From NCBI RefSeq assembly GCF_003461625.1, contig NZ_QTXL01000003.1, positions 297,299 to 361,298 on the forward strand: a DNA stretch of 64,000 nt, written 5' to 3'. This DNA is from Clostridium sp. AF15-31 (GTDB lineage: Bacteria > Bacillota > Clostridia > Lachnospirales > Lachnospiraceae). A model generated the notes under the pieces. That model saw only the letters and a program-made list of their open reading frames with translations. It did no database searches and had not been told where the DNA came from. Both the position numbers and the translations under genes were made by a program. Below are positions 18,753 through 28,442 of the stretch, piece by piece. Numbering within the stretch: the first letter of the stretch is position 1; each line of letters begins with the position of its first letter.

Positions 18753-19872
18753 ATTTATTCCTCCTTAAGACCAGAATACTCGCTCCAAGCAGACAGACAG
18801 CCATACCGGTTAAGATCAGGATATTTCTGAAATAACGGTCGTAATTATCGTATACATTGAGTGCATAAAGGCAGTCCGTTACCAGCACTGCCGGATTAAC
18901 CCGGTTCAATATCGGAAGTTTATCTTCAATACTGTTTTTGATTCCGTGCACCATCAGATCTGCCATAAAAGAGAAGGTCAAGCTGGCCGCTACCGCAATT
19001 CCAATCTTTCCTCCATATGAGCATTTTGACCAGGAACCAAGCAGCATTCCCCCGGCAATACCGATATTACATGCAATAAAGAGTACCAGTAAAATAGCCG
19101 GATACTTTGTTCCAAACTGTACACCGAACAGCCGCATATAGATCACAGTGATAACCTCCGCGGCAAACTGAACCAGCAGTAATGCCAGATACTCCGCCAG
19201 AACAGTCACAAGTTTAGGATTCGGTGACAGACAACGACGCATTCCAAGTGCGCTTTCATTTGCCTGCAGCTTATGCATTCTTGTGATTCCGGCAAAGGAA
19301 GAAAACAGGCAACTCATAGCAAGCACTGCATAGAAATAATTATAATACTCATCCTGACATCCGTCCGTTGTGGAAATCTCTTCATAATATACCGCATCGC
19401 TCTGCACTGTCTTCTGAATGATCTCCGATGCAGCCTCCGGATCCTTCTGCATCAGATTCAGATACATCTGTTCCATCTGCTTATACTGATTCAGGATTGA
19501 TTCCAGTATCGACTCCTTGATGTCACTCTGCCTCACTGTCAGGCTCGCATCCGATGTATAGATCACACCGGTCACTTCTTCATCATTTAACTTTTGAAGC
19601 GCTTCTTTCTCGTTGAGCACCTCCATGTCGATCCGTTTATCTTCGCCGTCCATGGAGAGCGTAGACAGCACCATCATAAGTGCTGTATCGTTCTCGCCAT
19701 CCCTCACAACCGCAACCGGAATATCTTTAAACATTTCATCCTTTTCCATGATATTCCCAAATGCCATGTACATGAATGTGAATAATGCAATCGGAAACAA
19801 TATCGTCCAGAACAGTGTATCTTTTCCTTTTATCAGCATTTTACCTGCATATTTAAAATTATGCCAAAACAT
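18739..19872 (-). CDS. ABC-2 type exporter permease (second gene)
   Basis: Second membrane subunit, 377 residues, with the same plan as its partner: an N-terminal helix (about 18-37), an external domain, then a block of C-terminal helices with a GxxxG-rich loop. The start at 19872 is chosen for AGGAGGG six bases upstream; a GTG two codons earlier is too close to that site. The gene begins 11 bases after the ATPase stop. Two different permeases and one ATPase suggest a heterodimeric exporter. Confidence 0.85.
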   Translation of the reverse strand: MFWHNFKYAGKMLIKGKDTLFWTILFPIALFTFMYMAFGNIMEKDEMFKDIPVAVVRDGENDTALMMVLSTLSMDGEDKRIDMEVLNEKEALQKLNDEEVTGVIYTSDASLTVRQSDIKESILESILNQYKQMEQMYLNLMQKDPEAASEIIQKTVQSDAVYYEEISTTDGCQDEYYNYFYAVLAMSCLFSSFAGITRMHKLQANESALGMRRCLSPNPKLVTVLAEYLALLLVQFAAEVITVIYMRLFGVQFGTKYPAILLVLFIACNIGIAGGMLLGSWSKCSYGGKIGIAVAASLTFSFMADLMVHGIKNSIEDKLPILNRVNPAVLVTDCLYALNVYDNYDRYFRNILILTGMAVCLLGASILVLRRNKYASV

Positions 19873-19883
19873 ATCCACCCCTC

Positions 19884-20822
19884 CTAATCCCGAAGCGTCT
19901 TTCCGGTGATCTCAAGGAACACATCGTTCAGACTCGGAAGCTCGGTATATACTTTTCCAAATAATACCGCATGCTCCTTCATATATTCCATAACCCGGAT
20001 CAGATTATGATTTCCACCGGAGTAGACCAGTTTCAGCATTCCATCCTGATATGAACTGTCATACACATGCGGAAGCTGTTTCAGCTCCAGCAGTTGTTCA
20101 TCTGTCAGTGCCGGAGCTTCTATGAAGATACTCTCCGTCTTCTTTATCATTTTTTTCAGTTCTTCCTTCGTGCCAAGAGCGACCTTTTGGCCTTTATCCA
20201 TGATCAATATACGGCTACAGATCTGTTCTACCTCTTCCATGTAATGAGAAGTGTAAATGATCGTTGCGCCTTTCTTATTAAGCTCGACAATTCCCTCTAA
20301 GATCTTGTTCCTGCTCTGCGGATCTACCGCCACCGTCGGTTCATCAAAAAAGATCAGCTTTGGTTTGTGTGCAATTCCACATGCAATATTTAATCGTCTG
20401 AGAAGTCCTCCTGACAGCTTTTTCGGCAGGAACTTCTTATAGTCCTGAAGCTCGACAAATGCAATGGCATCCTCTACATACTGTTTTCTTGTCTCTTTAT
20501 CCCTGATATACAGCCCACAGAAATAATCGATATTCTCATATACCGTCATTTCATCAAATACAGCCACATTCTGCATTACAACACCGATCTCCCGTTTCAG
20601 ATCGTAGCTCGTCGATGTCATCTTCTTACCAAATACCCGGACATCGCCCTGATCGTATGTAAGCAACGACAAGATACAGTTGATCGTCGTCGTCTTGCCC
20701 GACCCATTCGGTCCAAGCAGGCCGAAGATCTCGCCCTCTTTCACCTCCAGATCAAAGTGTGATAATGCTACAAAATCTTTATATCGTTTCACCAGATCTT
20801 TTACTTCAATCGCATATTCCAT
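19884..20822 (-). CDS. ABC exporter ATP-binding protein
   Basis: ATPase that powers the two following permeases. Walker A is GPNGSGKT, the signature is LSGGLLRR, Walker B is LIFFDEPT and the switch His is in YTSHYMEE. The C-terminal extension of about 90 residues is typical of DrrA/CcmA-type exporters. The start at 20822 has GAGGAG six bases upstream; an ATG at 20840 would place that site inside the gene. It heads a three-gene operon divergent from the histidine kinase and response regulator genes, which probably control it. Confidence 0.9.
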   Translation of the reverse strand: MEYAIEVKDLVKRYKDFVALSHFDLEVKEGEIFGLLGPNGSGKTTTINCILSLLTYDQGDVRVFGKKMTSTSYDLKREIGVVMQNVAVFDEMTVYENIDYFCGLYIRDKETRKQYVEDAIAFVELQDYKKFLPKKLSGGLLRRLNIACGIAHKPKLIFFDEPTVAVDPQSRNKILEGIVELNKKGATIIYTSHYMEEVEQICSRILIMDKGQKVALGTKEELKKMIKKTESIFIEAPALTDEQLLELKQLPHVYDSSYQDGMLKLVYSGGNHNLIRVMEYMKEHAVLFGKVYTELPSLNDVFLEITGKTLRD

Positions 20823-21017
20823 AACTGTCTCCTCATTCATTTTCTATTCGGATGCTATTGTTTCTTCCGGCATCGCGTCTGAAACCCATCGCATATGTTC
20901 CATGTTATGCTGTCATTCTATCATACCAGGATAATTCTGTTCAGTGCCAATCTTCACATCCATAATATGACATTTGTCACATTCTTTTAAAATCCGGAGT
21001 TTTTCATCTTTAGTCAA
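20823..21017. promoter_or_regulatory. Divergent control region of exporter and two-component genes
   Basis: Holds an inverted repeat TGACA-TT-TGTCA at 20968-20979, a plausible binding site for the NarL-type response regulator. On the minus strand a TTGGCA box and a TATGAT box about 19 bases apart may form a weak, activator-dependent promoter for the exporter operon. Confidence 0.45.
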
Positions 21018-21046
21018 TTGACGCTGTATTTTTCAACAGGTATACT
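21018..21046 (+). promoter_or_regulatory. Promoter of the two-component operon
   Basis: TTGACG and TATACT with a 17-base spacer, about 80 bases before the kinase ATG. Confidence 0.75.
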
Positions 21047-21126
21047 AATATCGTCACTTATGAATCCGATCCGGTTCACGCAATTACCTGACATCCGCGT
21101 GACCTGTCTATATACAAGGGGAAGTT

Positions 21127-22224
21127 ATGAAGCAAATCCTGACACGACTGCTTATATTTGTAATATGCTGTATTATGTGTATTCACACTTTTTCGATATC
21201 CACGCACAGCGTAATATATATCCTGCTTGCGATCATCCTTGCCTTTGGCACAATGCTGATTGCTGACAGGCTCTCACCCACAGCTCCGGTACAGATCCAC
21301 GCAGGCATATTTATTCTGTGCTGTATGATTCCTGAACTTGTTGTATTTCTTCCGCTTTTCTGCTTCTATCTGAGCAGACGGCCGGTCTGTTATACTGCTC
21401 CCATCGGGATCCTTGCTATCATTCTGGCTACAACAAAATTTTCTGTAGAAACACTTCTTTTAATATGTGTTCTCTGTCTGTGCAGCATGTTATACGGATA
21501 TCTGACCACAGAGCTTGCCACCCTTCATCAACAGATGAAGCACCTTACAGATACATCGGAGACAAATGAACTTCTGGCAAAAGAACGAATCCGTATGATC
21601 CGGAAGGAACAGGATAACAGGATCTATACTGCAACCCTGAAAGAGAGAAATCGTATTGCCAGAGAAATCCATGATAATGTCGGTCACATGCTCACCAGAT
21701 CCATTCTCCAGGTTGGTGCGATCCAGACGATCAACAAAGAACCGATCCTTGCAAATCCGCTTTCTGATCTCCGCACTACGCTGGATACTGCCATGAACAG
21801 TATACGATCAAGTGTCCACGACCTTCACGATGAATCCATTGATACGAAAGCTGCCATTCAGGATATGTTAAATGATATAACAGGCTTTCATACTTCATTT
21901 GAATATGATATGAGCAACATTGTTCCAAAGGATATCAAGTACTGTCTTATCAGTATTGCCAAAGAAGCGATCACAAATGCTGTAAAGCACAGTAACGGCG
22001 ATCAGCTCTCGATTCTGATCCGGGAACATCCGGGGTTCTATCAGTTGACGATTCATGACAACGGAACAGACATTCACCTTACAGACACCCCTGGTATCGG
22101 ACTTACCAACATCCGGGAACGAGTCCAATCCTTATCCGGTACTTTACAGATCACAACCAATTCCGGATTCCGCCTGTTTGTCAGTATTCCAAAGCATACA
22201 CAAAAAGGAGATAGAACTGCATGA
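21127..22224 (+). CDS. Sensor histidine kinase, NarL/DesK (HisKA_3) type
   Basis: Membrane sensor kinase of 365 residues. The first 130 residues form four or five membrane helices with very little external sequence, as in kinases that sense the membrane or a transporter. The H-box is RIAREIHDNVGH with His182; the ATPase domain shows the N-box (AKEAITNAVKH), DNGTD and the G-box GIGLTNIRERV. AGGGGAAG precedes the ATG. The stop overlaps the response regulator ATG (ATGA). It is divergent from the ABC exporter operon, which suggests that it controls export of, or resistance to, an envelope-active compound. Confidence 0.92.
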   Translation: MKQILTRLLIFVICCIMCIHTFSISTHSVIYILLAIILAFGTMLIADRLSPTAPVQIHAGIFILCCMIPELVVFLPLFCFYLSRRPVCYTAPIGILAIILATTKFSVETLLLICVLCLCSMLYGYLTTELATLHQQMKHLTDTSETNELLAKERIRMIRKEQDNRIYTATLKERNRIAREIHDNVGHMLTRSILQVGAIQTINKEPILANPLSDLRTTLDTAMNSIRSSVHDLHDESIDTKAAIQDMLNDITGFHTSFEYDMSNIVPKDIKYCLISIAKEAITNAVKHSNGDQLSILIREHPGFYQLTIHDNGTDIHLTDTPGIGLTNIRERVQSLSGTLQITTNSGFRLFVSIPKHTQKGDRTA

Positions 22225-22844
22225 ATATTATAATTGTTGATGATGATGCATTTGTCAGCGCATCATTAAAGATCATCTTAGAATCCTACTCAGATATTAC
22301 CGTACTTGCGACCGGAGCAAATGGTCACGACGCCATCTCCCTGTACGATACTTACATCCCCGATGTTCTGTTAATGGATATTCGTATGGAGGGCATGGAT
22401 GGTCTGACCGCATCGAAAGAGATCATCACCGGGCACTCTGACGCAAAGATTCTGTTACTTACTACCTTCGCCGATGATGACTATATCATCAAAGCCATCC
22501 GGACCGGCGCAAAGGGATACATCTTAAAACAAGATTTCGAGACAGTTGCATCTGCGATCACTGCTGTACACAACGGACAAACCGTCTTTGGAAATGAAAT
22601 CATGAACAAGATCCCTACCCTGTTACAGGCTGAAGATCGTTTTGATTATCCGTCCTACAATCTGACAGAAAAAGAATTTGAACTGATCCGTCTGATTGCC
22701 GATGGTCTGAATAACAAAGAAATTGCAGAGCAGCTCTTCCTCTCGGAAGGAACCGTCCGCAATTATCTCAGTAATATCCTTATGAAGCTTGACCTGCGCG
22801 ACCGCACTCAGGTTGCCTGTTTTTATTATAAGAATTTATTATGA
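22221..22844 (+). CDS. Response regulator, NarL/LuxR family
   Basis: Partner of the upstream kinase, 207 residues. The receiver domain holds the acidic pair DDD near residue 7-9, the phosphorylated Asp53 in LLMDIRMEG and the Lys of GAKGYILK. The C-terminal LuxR-type helix-turn-helix (about 143-205) has LTEKEFELIRLIADGLNNKEI and LSEGTVRNYLSN motifs in part. Overlap with the kinase by four bases (ATGA) implies translational coupling. A likely target is the divergent exporter promoter. Confidence 0.93.
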   Translation: MNIIIVDDDAFVSASLKIILESYSDITVLATGANGHDAISLYDTYIPDVLLMDIRMEGMDGLTASKEIITGHSDAKILLLTTFADDDYIIKAIRTGAKGYILKQDFETVASAITAVHNGQTVFGNEIMNKIPTLLQAEDRFDYPSYNLTEKEFELIRLIADGLNNKEIAEQLFLSEGTVRNYLSNILMKLDLRDRTQVACFYYKNLL

Positions 22845-22889
22845 TCTGTTTTCAAAATCTGCATTTTATAAACAAATAATTTATGTCCA

Positions 22890-25544
22890 TTATTTATCGG
22901 ATGATTTTTTTCGACGGATAATCAAATATCCTGCCAATATTAATATTCCAATCACAGACAGACATATGCCCGCCATCAGATATGGTGTATGATAGGTCAG
23001 TGTAATCACATGTTCCCCTGCTTCTACCGGAACGCCCATCAAGCCGGTTCCGATCTTTACAGGAGCTACCTTTTTCCCATCTACAACAGCCGTAAAGCCT
23101 TCATTGTACGGAACCGCCAAATACAGGATTCCAGCCTTGTCCGCTGTTATATGCCCATTTAAGCAATTGCCATCATACCCATCAAATTCCATTGTATTCT
23201 TTAACACATACTCTTTAAATGCCTGAACCGTTTCCTCATTTATCGCATACAAGGCAACTGTCTTTATGCCCGACTCATTCCTAACAGCAGCCGTAGCAAA
23301 CCGCAGCTTAACCTCATCTCCGGCATTTACATTTCCAATATGTATCATGCCTGCTGATTCCGGATAAACCGAGCTCACAACCTGCTGATCATTCACATAA
23401 ACATCAACACCCTGCAGTCTTGTGTCCGAACACTCTACATACAGATCCTCTGCCTGTTCTGCTTTATAGGAAACGATCATGGAGGTTGCAATATCCGCCT
23501 GAGCTGTATAAGCATAGACACCATCGCCCTGCTTTGCTGCATCCAGGCCGGTAAATGAGATCATATCATCTGTAAGAGTCTTCTTCTCAAACAGATCTGA
23601 AAGCTCCGGCTGACCCATTCCAAGCATTACCAGTTCATTCTGATTTTCGGCTGCACTCTTCTCTCCACTCCAGTTCAGAATGTCCTCATCCAGAAGGAAG
23701 CCCATCCCTGCAAGAGCATCCGCCTCATACAGATATCCATATGTTCCATCCGGTGCTGCCACCATATGATATCCACCTGCTGCTCCCAATTCATTTGTCA
23801 TAATATACCGGACATTATACATCAGTGCTGTAACCGGAGTCGTTCTTCTGTAGGTATACTCTATATTCTGATAATGTGACAATCCAAGACTAGCAAAGGA
23901 ATCAATGGCAGAACCATTTGCCATGGAGGAATAGCAGTTTGTATTTGATAACTGCAGATAATCATAGGAATACAATGCCGTCTTACGTTCTCCGGCTTCC
24001 AGATCACATTCTGCATATGCCGTTTCCCTGGATGTCTGTTTTATATCATCTGTAAGACTTCTGTTATTTCCTTTTGCACTCAGTACATAGCTGCCATTTA
24101 ACACCAGCTCTATGATCCAAAGGCTGACCACCCATATATAAAAGGTCTTCCATTTGATGCTTTTCCGGAGTGCAAAGACAAACAAACCAAAATAAGCAAC
24201 GATAAATAAGAGTACCGCCACATAGGAATTTGGATTTGTTTCTTCGCGATTGAAGAACAGCTCCAACAGGAACAATACAAGACAGCTTCCAAATGCCACT
24301 CCCGCCTGCCACATCCGTATTTTCCTTATGTTCAACAGACATACATAAGCTGCGCTCAACAGTAAAAACGTCCAGATAAATGCAAAACGATTTCCCATAC
24401 CGTGTGTAACTACGAATCCATGAAGCACATAATTCAGTCCTGCCTGATTCATTGCAAGTGCAAGAAATATCAGAACTGTCAGATACCGGAGCTTCCGGTT
24501 CCATTCTATCTTCTTCATAAAGAACACTAGGATTACCAGTAATACAATCAGTGTGCCGCAATAATTATTATGATTAAACAGATTGCCTGTCGTCACCTTA
24601 TTCAACGGATAAAATGAATTGATAAAATTACCGATATTACCAAGCTGATACCACGGCAGCTTATCATCCATGCTTCCTGCTCCGGACAAATGCAGCACTG
24701 CATAAAAGGCAGGAACCAGTACCGCACCTGCGATCAGCCCTGCAACAACTGACCAGACCAGGAACCGGAGAATTCCCCTACCAAATTCACGAAGAGTTTT
24801 CCAGTCCTGTAACAGGAAATACAGCACGATAAACAGGCACAGATAAAAGGCAAAATAAAAATTCACGATAAATCCAAACGCAAGCAGCACTGTATAAGCA
24901 ATCTTTCCCTTACCGGCAGCCATCCGTTCTACTGCGATCGCAAGAAACGGTACAAGGATCAGCCCATCCAGCCAAATCACATTGTGCTCATATACCAGCA
25001 CAAATCCGCACAGTGCATACGACAGAGACAAAACAATTTCAACTGCTGTCTGCCAGCCACGACCAGTTTCTTCATCTGCATACCGTTTCAACTCTGTACG
25101 TCTGAAAAAATACAGTCCCGAAGGAGCAAGCAGAGAAGCTTTGACAACGATCATAATAACCATTGCCAACTCCACATGTCCGGAGCCGCATATTACGGCT
25201 ATAATATTAAACGGACTCATACAGTAATAAAACATATTCAACAGCATATCCATTCCCAGACCGTGATCCCACAAAAAGGTACTTTTATTCCCAGAATGCA
25301 GCCATTCCAGAAAGATCTGCAGCATTCCTGTATACTGATCATATGCATCCTGATACAGAAAGCTACGGCTTCCAAATGGATACTGTCCATTTATTATCAT
25401 ATTTACAATATAAAAGCCCAGACAAAACAGAAACAACAGAAGGTACATCATACCATGCATGTACCTTCTGTTCTTCTGAGTTGTCTGAGCATCGTTATAA
25501 TCATCTTTTACATTCATCTGCCTCAACATATCTCTTACATCCAT
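22890..25544 (-). CDS. YfhO family multi-spanning membrane protein
   Basis: 884 residues. A short cytoplasmic head is followed by about twelve membrane helices (to about residue 500), a large external domain, and a final helix before a basic tail (RRKKSSDK). The early motif DAYDQYTG with a following WDHGLGMD loop is characteristic of YfhO. In Bacillus, YfhO works with undecaprenyl-phosphate sugar transferases to glycosylate lipoteichoic acid; that role is known for the family, not shown here. It starts 7 bases after the stop of the wall hydrolase gene without a good ribosome site, so translation may be coupled. It converges with the response regulator gene. Confidence 0.85.
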   Translation of the reverse strand: MDVRDMLRQMNVKDDYNDAQTTQKNRRYMHGMMYLLLFLFCLGFYIVNMIINGQYPFGSRSFLYQDAYDQYTGMLQIFLEWLHSGNKSTFLWDHGLGMDMLLNMFYYCMSPFNIIAVICGSGHVELAMVIMIVVKASLLAPSGLYFFRRTELKRYADEETGRGWQTAVEIVLSLSYALCGFVLVYEHNVIWLDGLILVPFLAIAVERMAAGKGKIAYTVLLAFGFIVNFYFAFYLCLFIVLYFLLQDWKTLREFGRGILRFLVWSVVAGLIAGAVLVPAFYAVLHLSGAGSMDDKLPWYQLGNIGNFINSFYPLNKVTTGNLFNHNNYCGTLIVLLVILVFFMKKIEWNRKLRYLTVLIFLALAMNQAGLNYVLHGFVVTHGMGNRFAFIWTFLLLSAAYVCLLNIRKIRMWQAGVAFGSCLVLFLLELFFNREETNPNSYVAVLLFIVAYFGLFVFALRKSIKWKTFYIWVVSLWIIELVLNGSYVLSAKGNNRSLTDDIKQTSRETAYAECDLEAGERKTALYSYDYLQLSNTNCYSSMANGSAIDSFASLGLSHYQNIEYTYRRTTPVTALMYNVRYIMTNELGAAGGYHMVAAPDGTYGYLYEADALAGMGFLLDEDILNWSGEKSAAENQNELVMLGMGQPELSDLFEKKTLTDDMISFTGLDAAKQGDGVYAYTAQADIATSMIVSYKAEQAEDLYVECSDTRLQGVDVYVNDQQVVSSVYPESAGMIHIGNVNAGDEVKLRFATAAVRNESGIKTVALYAINEETVQAFKEYVLKNTMEFDGYDGNCLNGHITADKAGILYLAVPYNEGFTAVVDGKKVAPVKIGTGLMGVPVEAGEHVITLTYHTPYLMAGICLSVIGILILAGYLIIRRKKSSDK

Positions 25545-25551
25545 TCACTTA

Positions 25552-26919
25552 TTAATAAAAACAATGATTTCCAATAACCGTATAATCGGATAAGGAATCC
25601 GTATCAATATAATTCACATTCAAGAAACTCATAAAAGATCCAATATTATTATTTCCTGCTAATGCATCATCTGCAGCCTGCTGTGCAGTAGACAGCGGTC
25701 CGTTCTGCAGATATCCCTGCATCACACTTCCGGTTGCCATCGGAAACTGATTTGGTGCATAAATTACAGATGAGATTGAACTACCCCAGCTACCACTCTT
25801 TACACGGTTCAGAACTACATTTGCAACTGCAAGCTGACCTTCATATGGCTCATATCCAGCTTCCATGCTGACCAGGCAGGCAAGCAGATAAGCATCATCA
25901 TACTGGGAAGGATCTGCAGAAGGTGCTTCTGTGGTTGTTTCCTCTGTTGTTGGTGCTTCTGTAACAGTTTCCTCCGTTGTCGGAGCCTCTGTGGTTACTT
26001 CTTCTGTCGTTGGTGCTTCTGTAACAACCTCCTCCGTTGTCGATTCATCCACTGACATAACCTCAGGTTCTGATGCTTCTTCATATACAGACTCTTCTTC
26101 TGCCAATGCAACTTCTGTTGTTTTCTGTGTCTCTGCATCAACCATTGCTGTATAATCATCGATTGTCATTGCGTACTCATAAGATTCTGCAACTGTGATA
26201 TAATCTGCTGCTATGTACCCGGTAACATCATTTGCCAGTGTTACCTGAACCCAGTCCTTATCCTGTTTCTCTACAGGAAGAACCGTATCCTTTGCTACCA
26301 GCTCAAGAACATCAGAATCTGTTGACTTCTCTGCACGTACACGGACGGTATCATCCGTTACTGTTCCAATCACTTTCTTATAATCTGCCGCATATGTCTC
26401 TGCATCCTTACCGGTCAGAATATAATCACTGTTTACATATCCCGTTACATCACCGGAGGAAATTTTTACCCAGTCACCATCTGTTTCCAGAACATCACCT
26501 ACATTACCATCAAACAGCTTTCCAACAATATCAGAATCCGTCGATGCTTCCTCACGGATATTTAATGTATCGTCAATCTTGGCGATAAATTTACCATCAA
26601 ATTCGGACTTCTCTTCTGCTTTTGCTACTACTGTCTTCTTCTGTGCAGCCTTCTTGGTTGTACTGTTGTTCTGAAGTACAGTCGTATCGACAGAAGCAAC
26701 CTCTTCACTGGTTGTCTCCACTTCAGCAGTCTGAACGGTCTGACTGTTCAGGTAAGCAGGGTTGTGATCCAACGCCTCCCCATACTTGACAACAAGTCCG
26801 ATTCCTGCTGCCGTAACGATCGTAGCTGCTGCTACAAGCAGATTGCGTTTCATGTATCTATAACTGAATAAGCCTCTCCTCATATAGGAAAAACGATTAT
26901 TTCTTCTGTTAATTCTCAT
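25552..26919 (-). CDS. SH3b-domain protein with SleB-like cell wall hydrolase domain
   Basis: 455 residues with an N-terminal signal anchor (basic to about 27, hydrophobic 28-46). Two bacterial SH3 domains (about 108-172 and 184-245; NIREEAST and RVRAEKST starts) should bind peptidoglycan. A Thr/Glu/Pro linker of four EAPTTEE repeats (about 297-342) leads to a Hydrolase_2 domain (about 345-455; LLACLVSMEAGYEPYEGQ, ANVVLNRV), the fold of SleB/CwlJ lytic enzymes with Glu in SMEAGYE as the expected catalytic acid. It probably cleaves or remodels the wall during growth. The DNA of the linker (about 25925-26045) is a degenerate tandem repeat of about 30 bases, prone to length change. Confidence 0.88.
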   Translation of the reverse strand: MRINRRNNRFSYMRRGLFSYRYMKRNLLVAAATIVTAAGIGLVVKYGEALDHNPAYLNSQTVQTAEVETTSEEVASVDTTVLQNNSTTKKAAQKKTVVAKAEEKSEFDGKFIAKIDDTLNIREEASTDSDIVGKLFDGNVGDVLETDGDWVKISSGDVTGYVNSDYILTGKDAETYAADYKKVIGTVTDDTVRVRAEKSTDSDVLELVAKDTVLPVEKQDKDWVQVTLANDVTGYIAADYITVAESYEYAMTIDDYTAMVDAETQKTTEVALAEEESVYEEASEPEVMSVDESTTEEVVTEAPTTEEVTTEAPTTEETVTEAPTTEETTTEAPSADPSQYDDAYLLACLVSMEAGYEPYEGQLAVANVVLNRVKSGSWGSSISSVIYAPNQFPMATGSVMQGYLQNGPLSTAQQAADDALAGNNNIGSFMSFLNVNYIDTDSLSDYTVIGNHCFY

Positions 26920-26973
26920 CTTTTCGTACCTATTTATTAAAAATCATGACAAAATGTTACATTTCTGTTAAAA

Positions 26974-27002
26974 ATAATACTCTAATTTTGATTTCATGTC
27001 AA
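26974..27002 (-). promoter_or_regulatory. Promoter of the SH3b hydrolase-yfhO operon
   Basis: Minus-strand TTGACA and TATTAT, spacer 17, about 55 bases before the ATG. Confidence 0.8.
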
Positions 27003-27303
27003 TACGCATATGTCCCCAGTCCCAACTTTTTATAGTAAAATGTATTAATTTTCTGTGAATAAATATGGGATTTTTTTGTTTATTTTATATAATCTGCTGT
27101 AAAACCACTTCGTATCCTTACGCTTAACATTTCCGTCATAATCACAGATTTATTATAACATTTTCGCGCAATACGAGCAATATTCTGAAATTTACTGAAT
27201 TTGTTCCACAACAACAAAAAAATCCATGCTATAATAGTGAAAAATCATCAGCCTGCGGGCATGGTTTTAGACTCAACAAATGAACAAAAGGCAGGTAACA
27301 GCT
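27003..27303. other. Divergent intergenic region
   Basis: No gene. A TATAAT at 27230-27235 is a likely -10 box for the pseudouridine synthase gene, but no good -35 box stands 16-18 bases upstream. Confidence 0.4.
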
Positions 27304-28023
27304 ATGCGAATTGACAAATTTCTGGCAAATCAGAACATCGGCTCCAGGTCCCAGGTAAAACAATATATAAAAAAAGGAATGATATCGGTAAATGGAACTA
27401 TCTGCAAATCCCCTGAACAGAAGATTGACGAAAATACAGACCTGATTTCTTATAACGGAACGATCATCGGCTATCAAAAACACCACTATTACATGCTGAA
27501 CAAACCGGCAGGCTGTGTCAGCGCAACCAATGACAATCTGCACACAACTGTTCTGGATCTGTTAAAAGGTTCTGTGCCGGTAAAGAGTCTGTTTCCTGTC
27601 GGCAGACTGGATATCGATACAGAAGGGCTGCTGCTCATCACAGATGATGGAGAACTGTCCCATAATCTCTTATCCCCATCCAGGCATGTTGCAAAAACAT
27701 ATTTTGCCCGTATCAACGGGCTGGTAACAAAAGAACATATCAAAGCATTCAAGGACGGTCTGGATATCGGAGATGATAAACCAACCAAGCCGGGCACTCT
27801 GGTCATAAAAAACGCCAATCCTGATACCAGTACCTCCGAAATTCTTCTGACGATCACCGAAGGACGTTACCATCAGGTCAAACGCTCCTTTGAAGTCCTC
27901 GGCATGAAAGTCACCTACTTAAAACGCCTGTCCATGGGTAGTCTGGCATTGGACGAAGCCCTCGCTCCCGGCGAATTCCGCGAACTGACAGATAGCGAGT
28001 TACAGGCATTAACCCGAAAATAA
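27304..28023 (+). CDS. RsuA-type 16S rRNA pseudouridine synthase
   Basis: Converts a uridine of small-subunit rRNA (U516 in E. coli numbering for RsuA) to pseudouridine. The 239-residue product has an N-terminal S4 RNA-binding domain (RIDKFLANQN, about 2-50) and a catalytic domain with GRLDIDTEGLLL, whose first Asp is the catalytic residue, and EGRYHQVKR near the end. The ATG at 27304 is preferred to one at 27280 because AGG lies 8 bases upstream and the S4 domain begins immediately. It might instead be an RluB/E-like enzyme; the S4-plus-short-catalytic plan favours RsuA. Confidence 0.9.
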   Translation: MRIDKFLANQNIGSRSQVKQYIKKGMISVNGTICKSPEQKIDENTDLISYNGTIIGYQKHHYYMLNKPAGCVSATNDNLHTTVLDLLKGSVPVKSLFPVGRLDIDTEGLLLITDDGELSHNLLSPSRHVAKTYFARINGLVTKEHIKAFKDGLDIGDDKPTKPGTLVIKNANPDTSTSEILLTITEGRYHQVKRSFEVLGMKVTYLKRLSMGSLALDEALAPGEFRELTDSELQALTRK

Positions 28024-28128
28024 CTATGTAGCAATACATGATTATAATGTAATATACATTAACCAACAGATGAATAACTATCCAGTCTGACATTGATTTC
28101 CAAAGAGAATGATCTAATACAGAAAATC

Positions 28129-28442
28129 TTTTTAATTTAATTTTATGCAGATATTGTTATTCTTGATAAACCACACAGGGGGATCTGCTTCAGACACAAA
28201 CAACCACTATAATATGACATCAGCGAGGATTTCGAAATGAGATGCACATTGCCAGTAAATGCGGGCGCTTGTTCGAGCCAAAGGCGAGTTAGCGCAGGAG
28301 CATTTACGAATCGGGCATGTGCAACGAATCGAAACCACAGCAAGTCATTTATAGTGGTTGTTCGTGTCTGAGGGAGATTCCCCGTACATATTTTTAACAA
28401 ATAACAATATCCGCATAAATTACAAAAAAAGATTTTCCGTAT
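28129..28442. repeat. Nested inverted-repeat element with CACTATAA core, copy A
   Basis: Outer arms 28129-28170 and about 28391-28442 (ATAACAATAT, then GCATAAA, then AAAGATTTTC on one strand). Middle arms 28188-28218 and 28344-28371, holding CAGACAC, AACAACCACTATAA and ATGAC. Inner arms 28230-28260 and about 28295-28336 (TGCACAT, AGTAAATGC), then GCGCT / AGCGC. The middle core CCACTATAAATGACTTGCTG and its end GTCATATTATAGTGG are shared with the element at 41706-41867. No gene is visible inside. The right end touches the stop codon of the C39-like gene. Confidence 0.75.
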
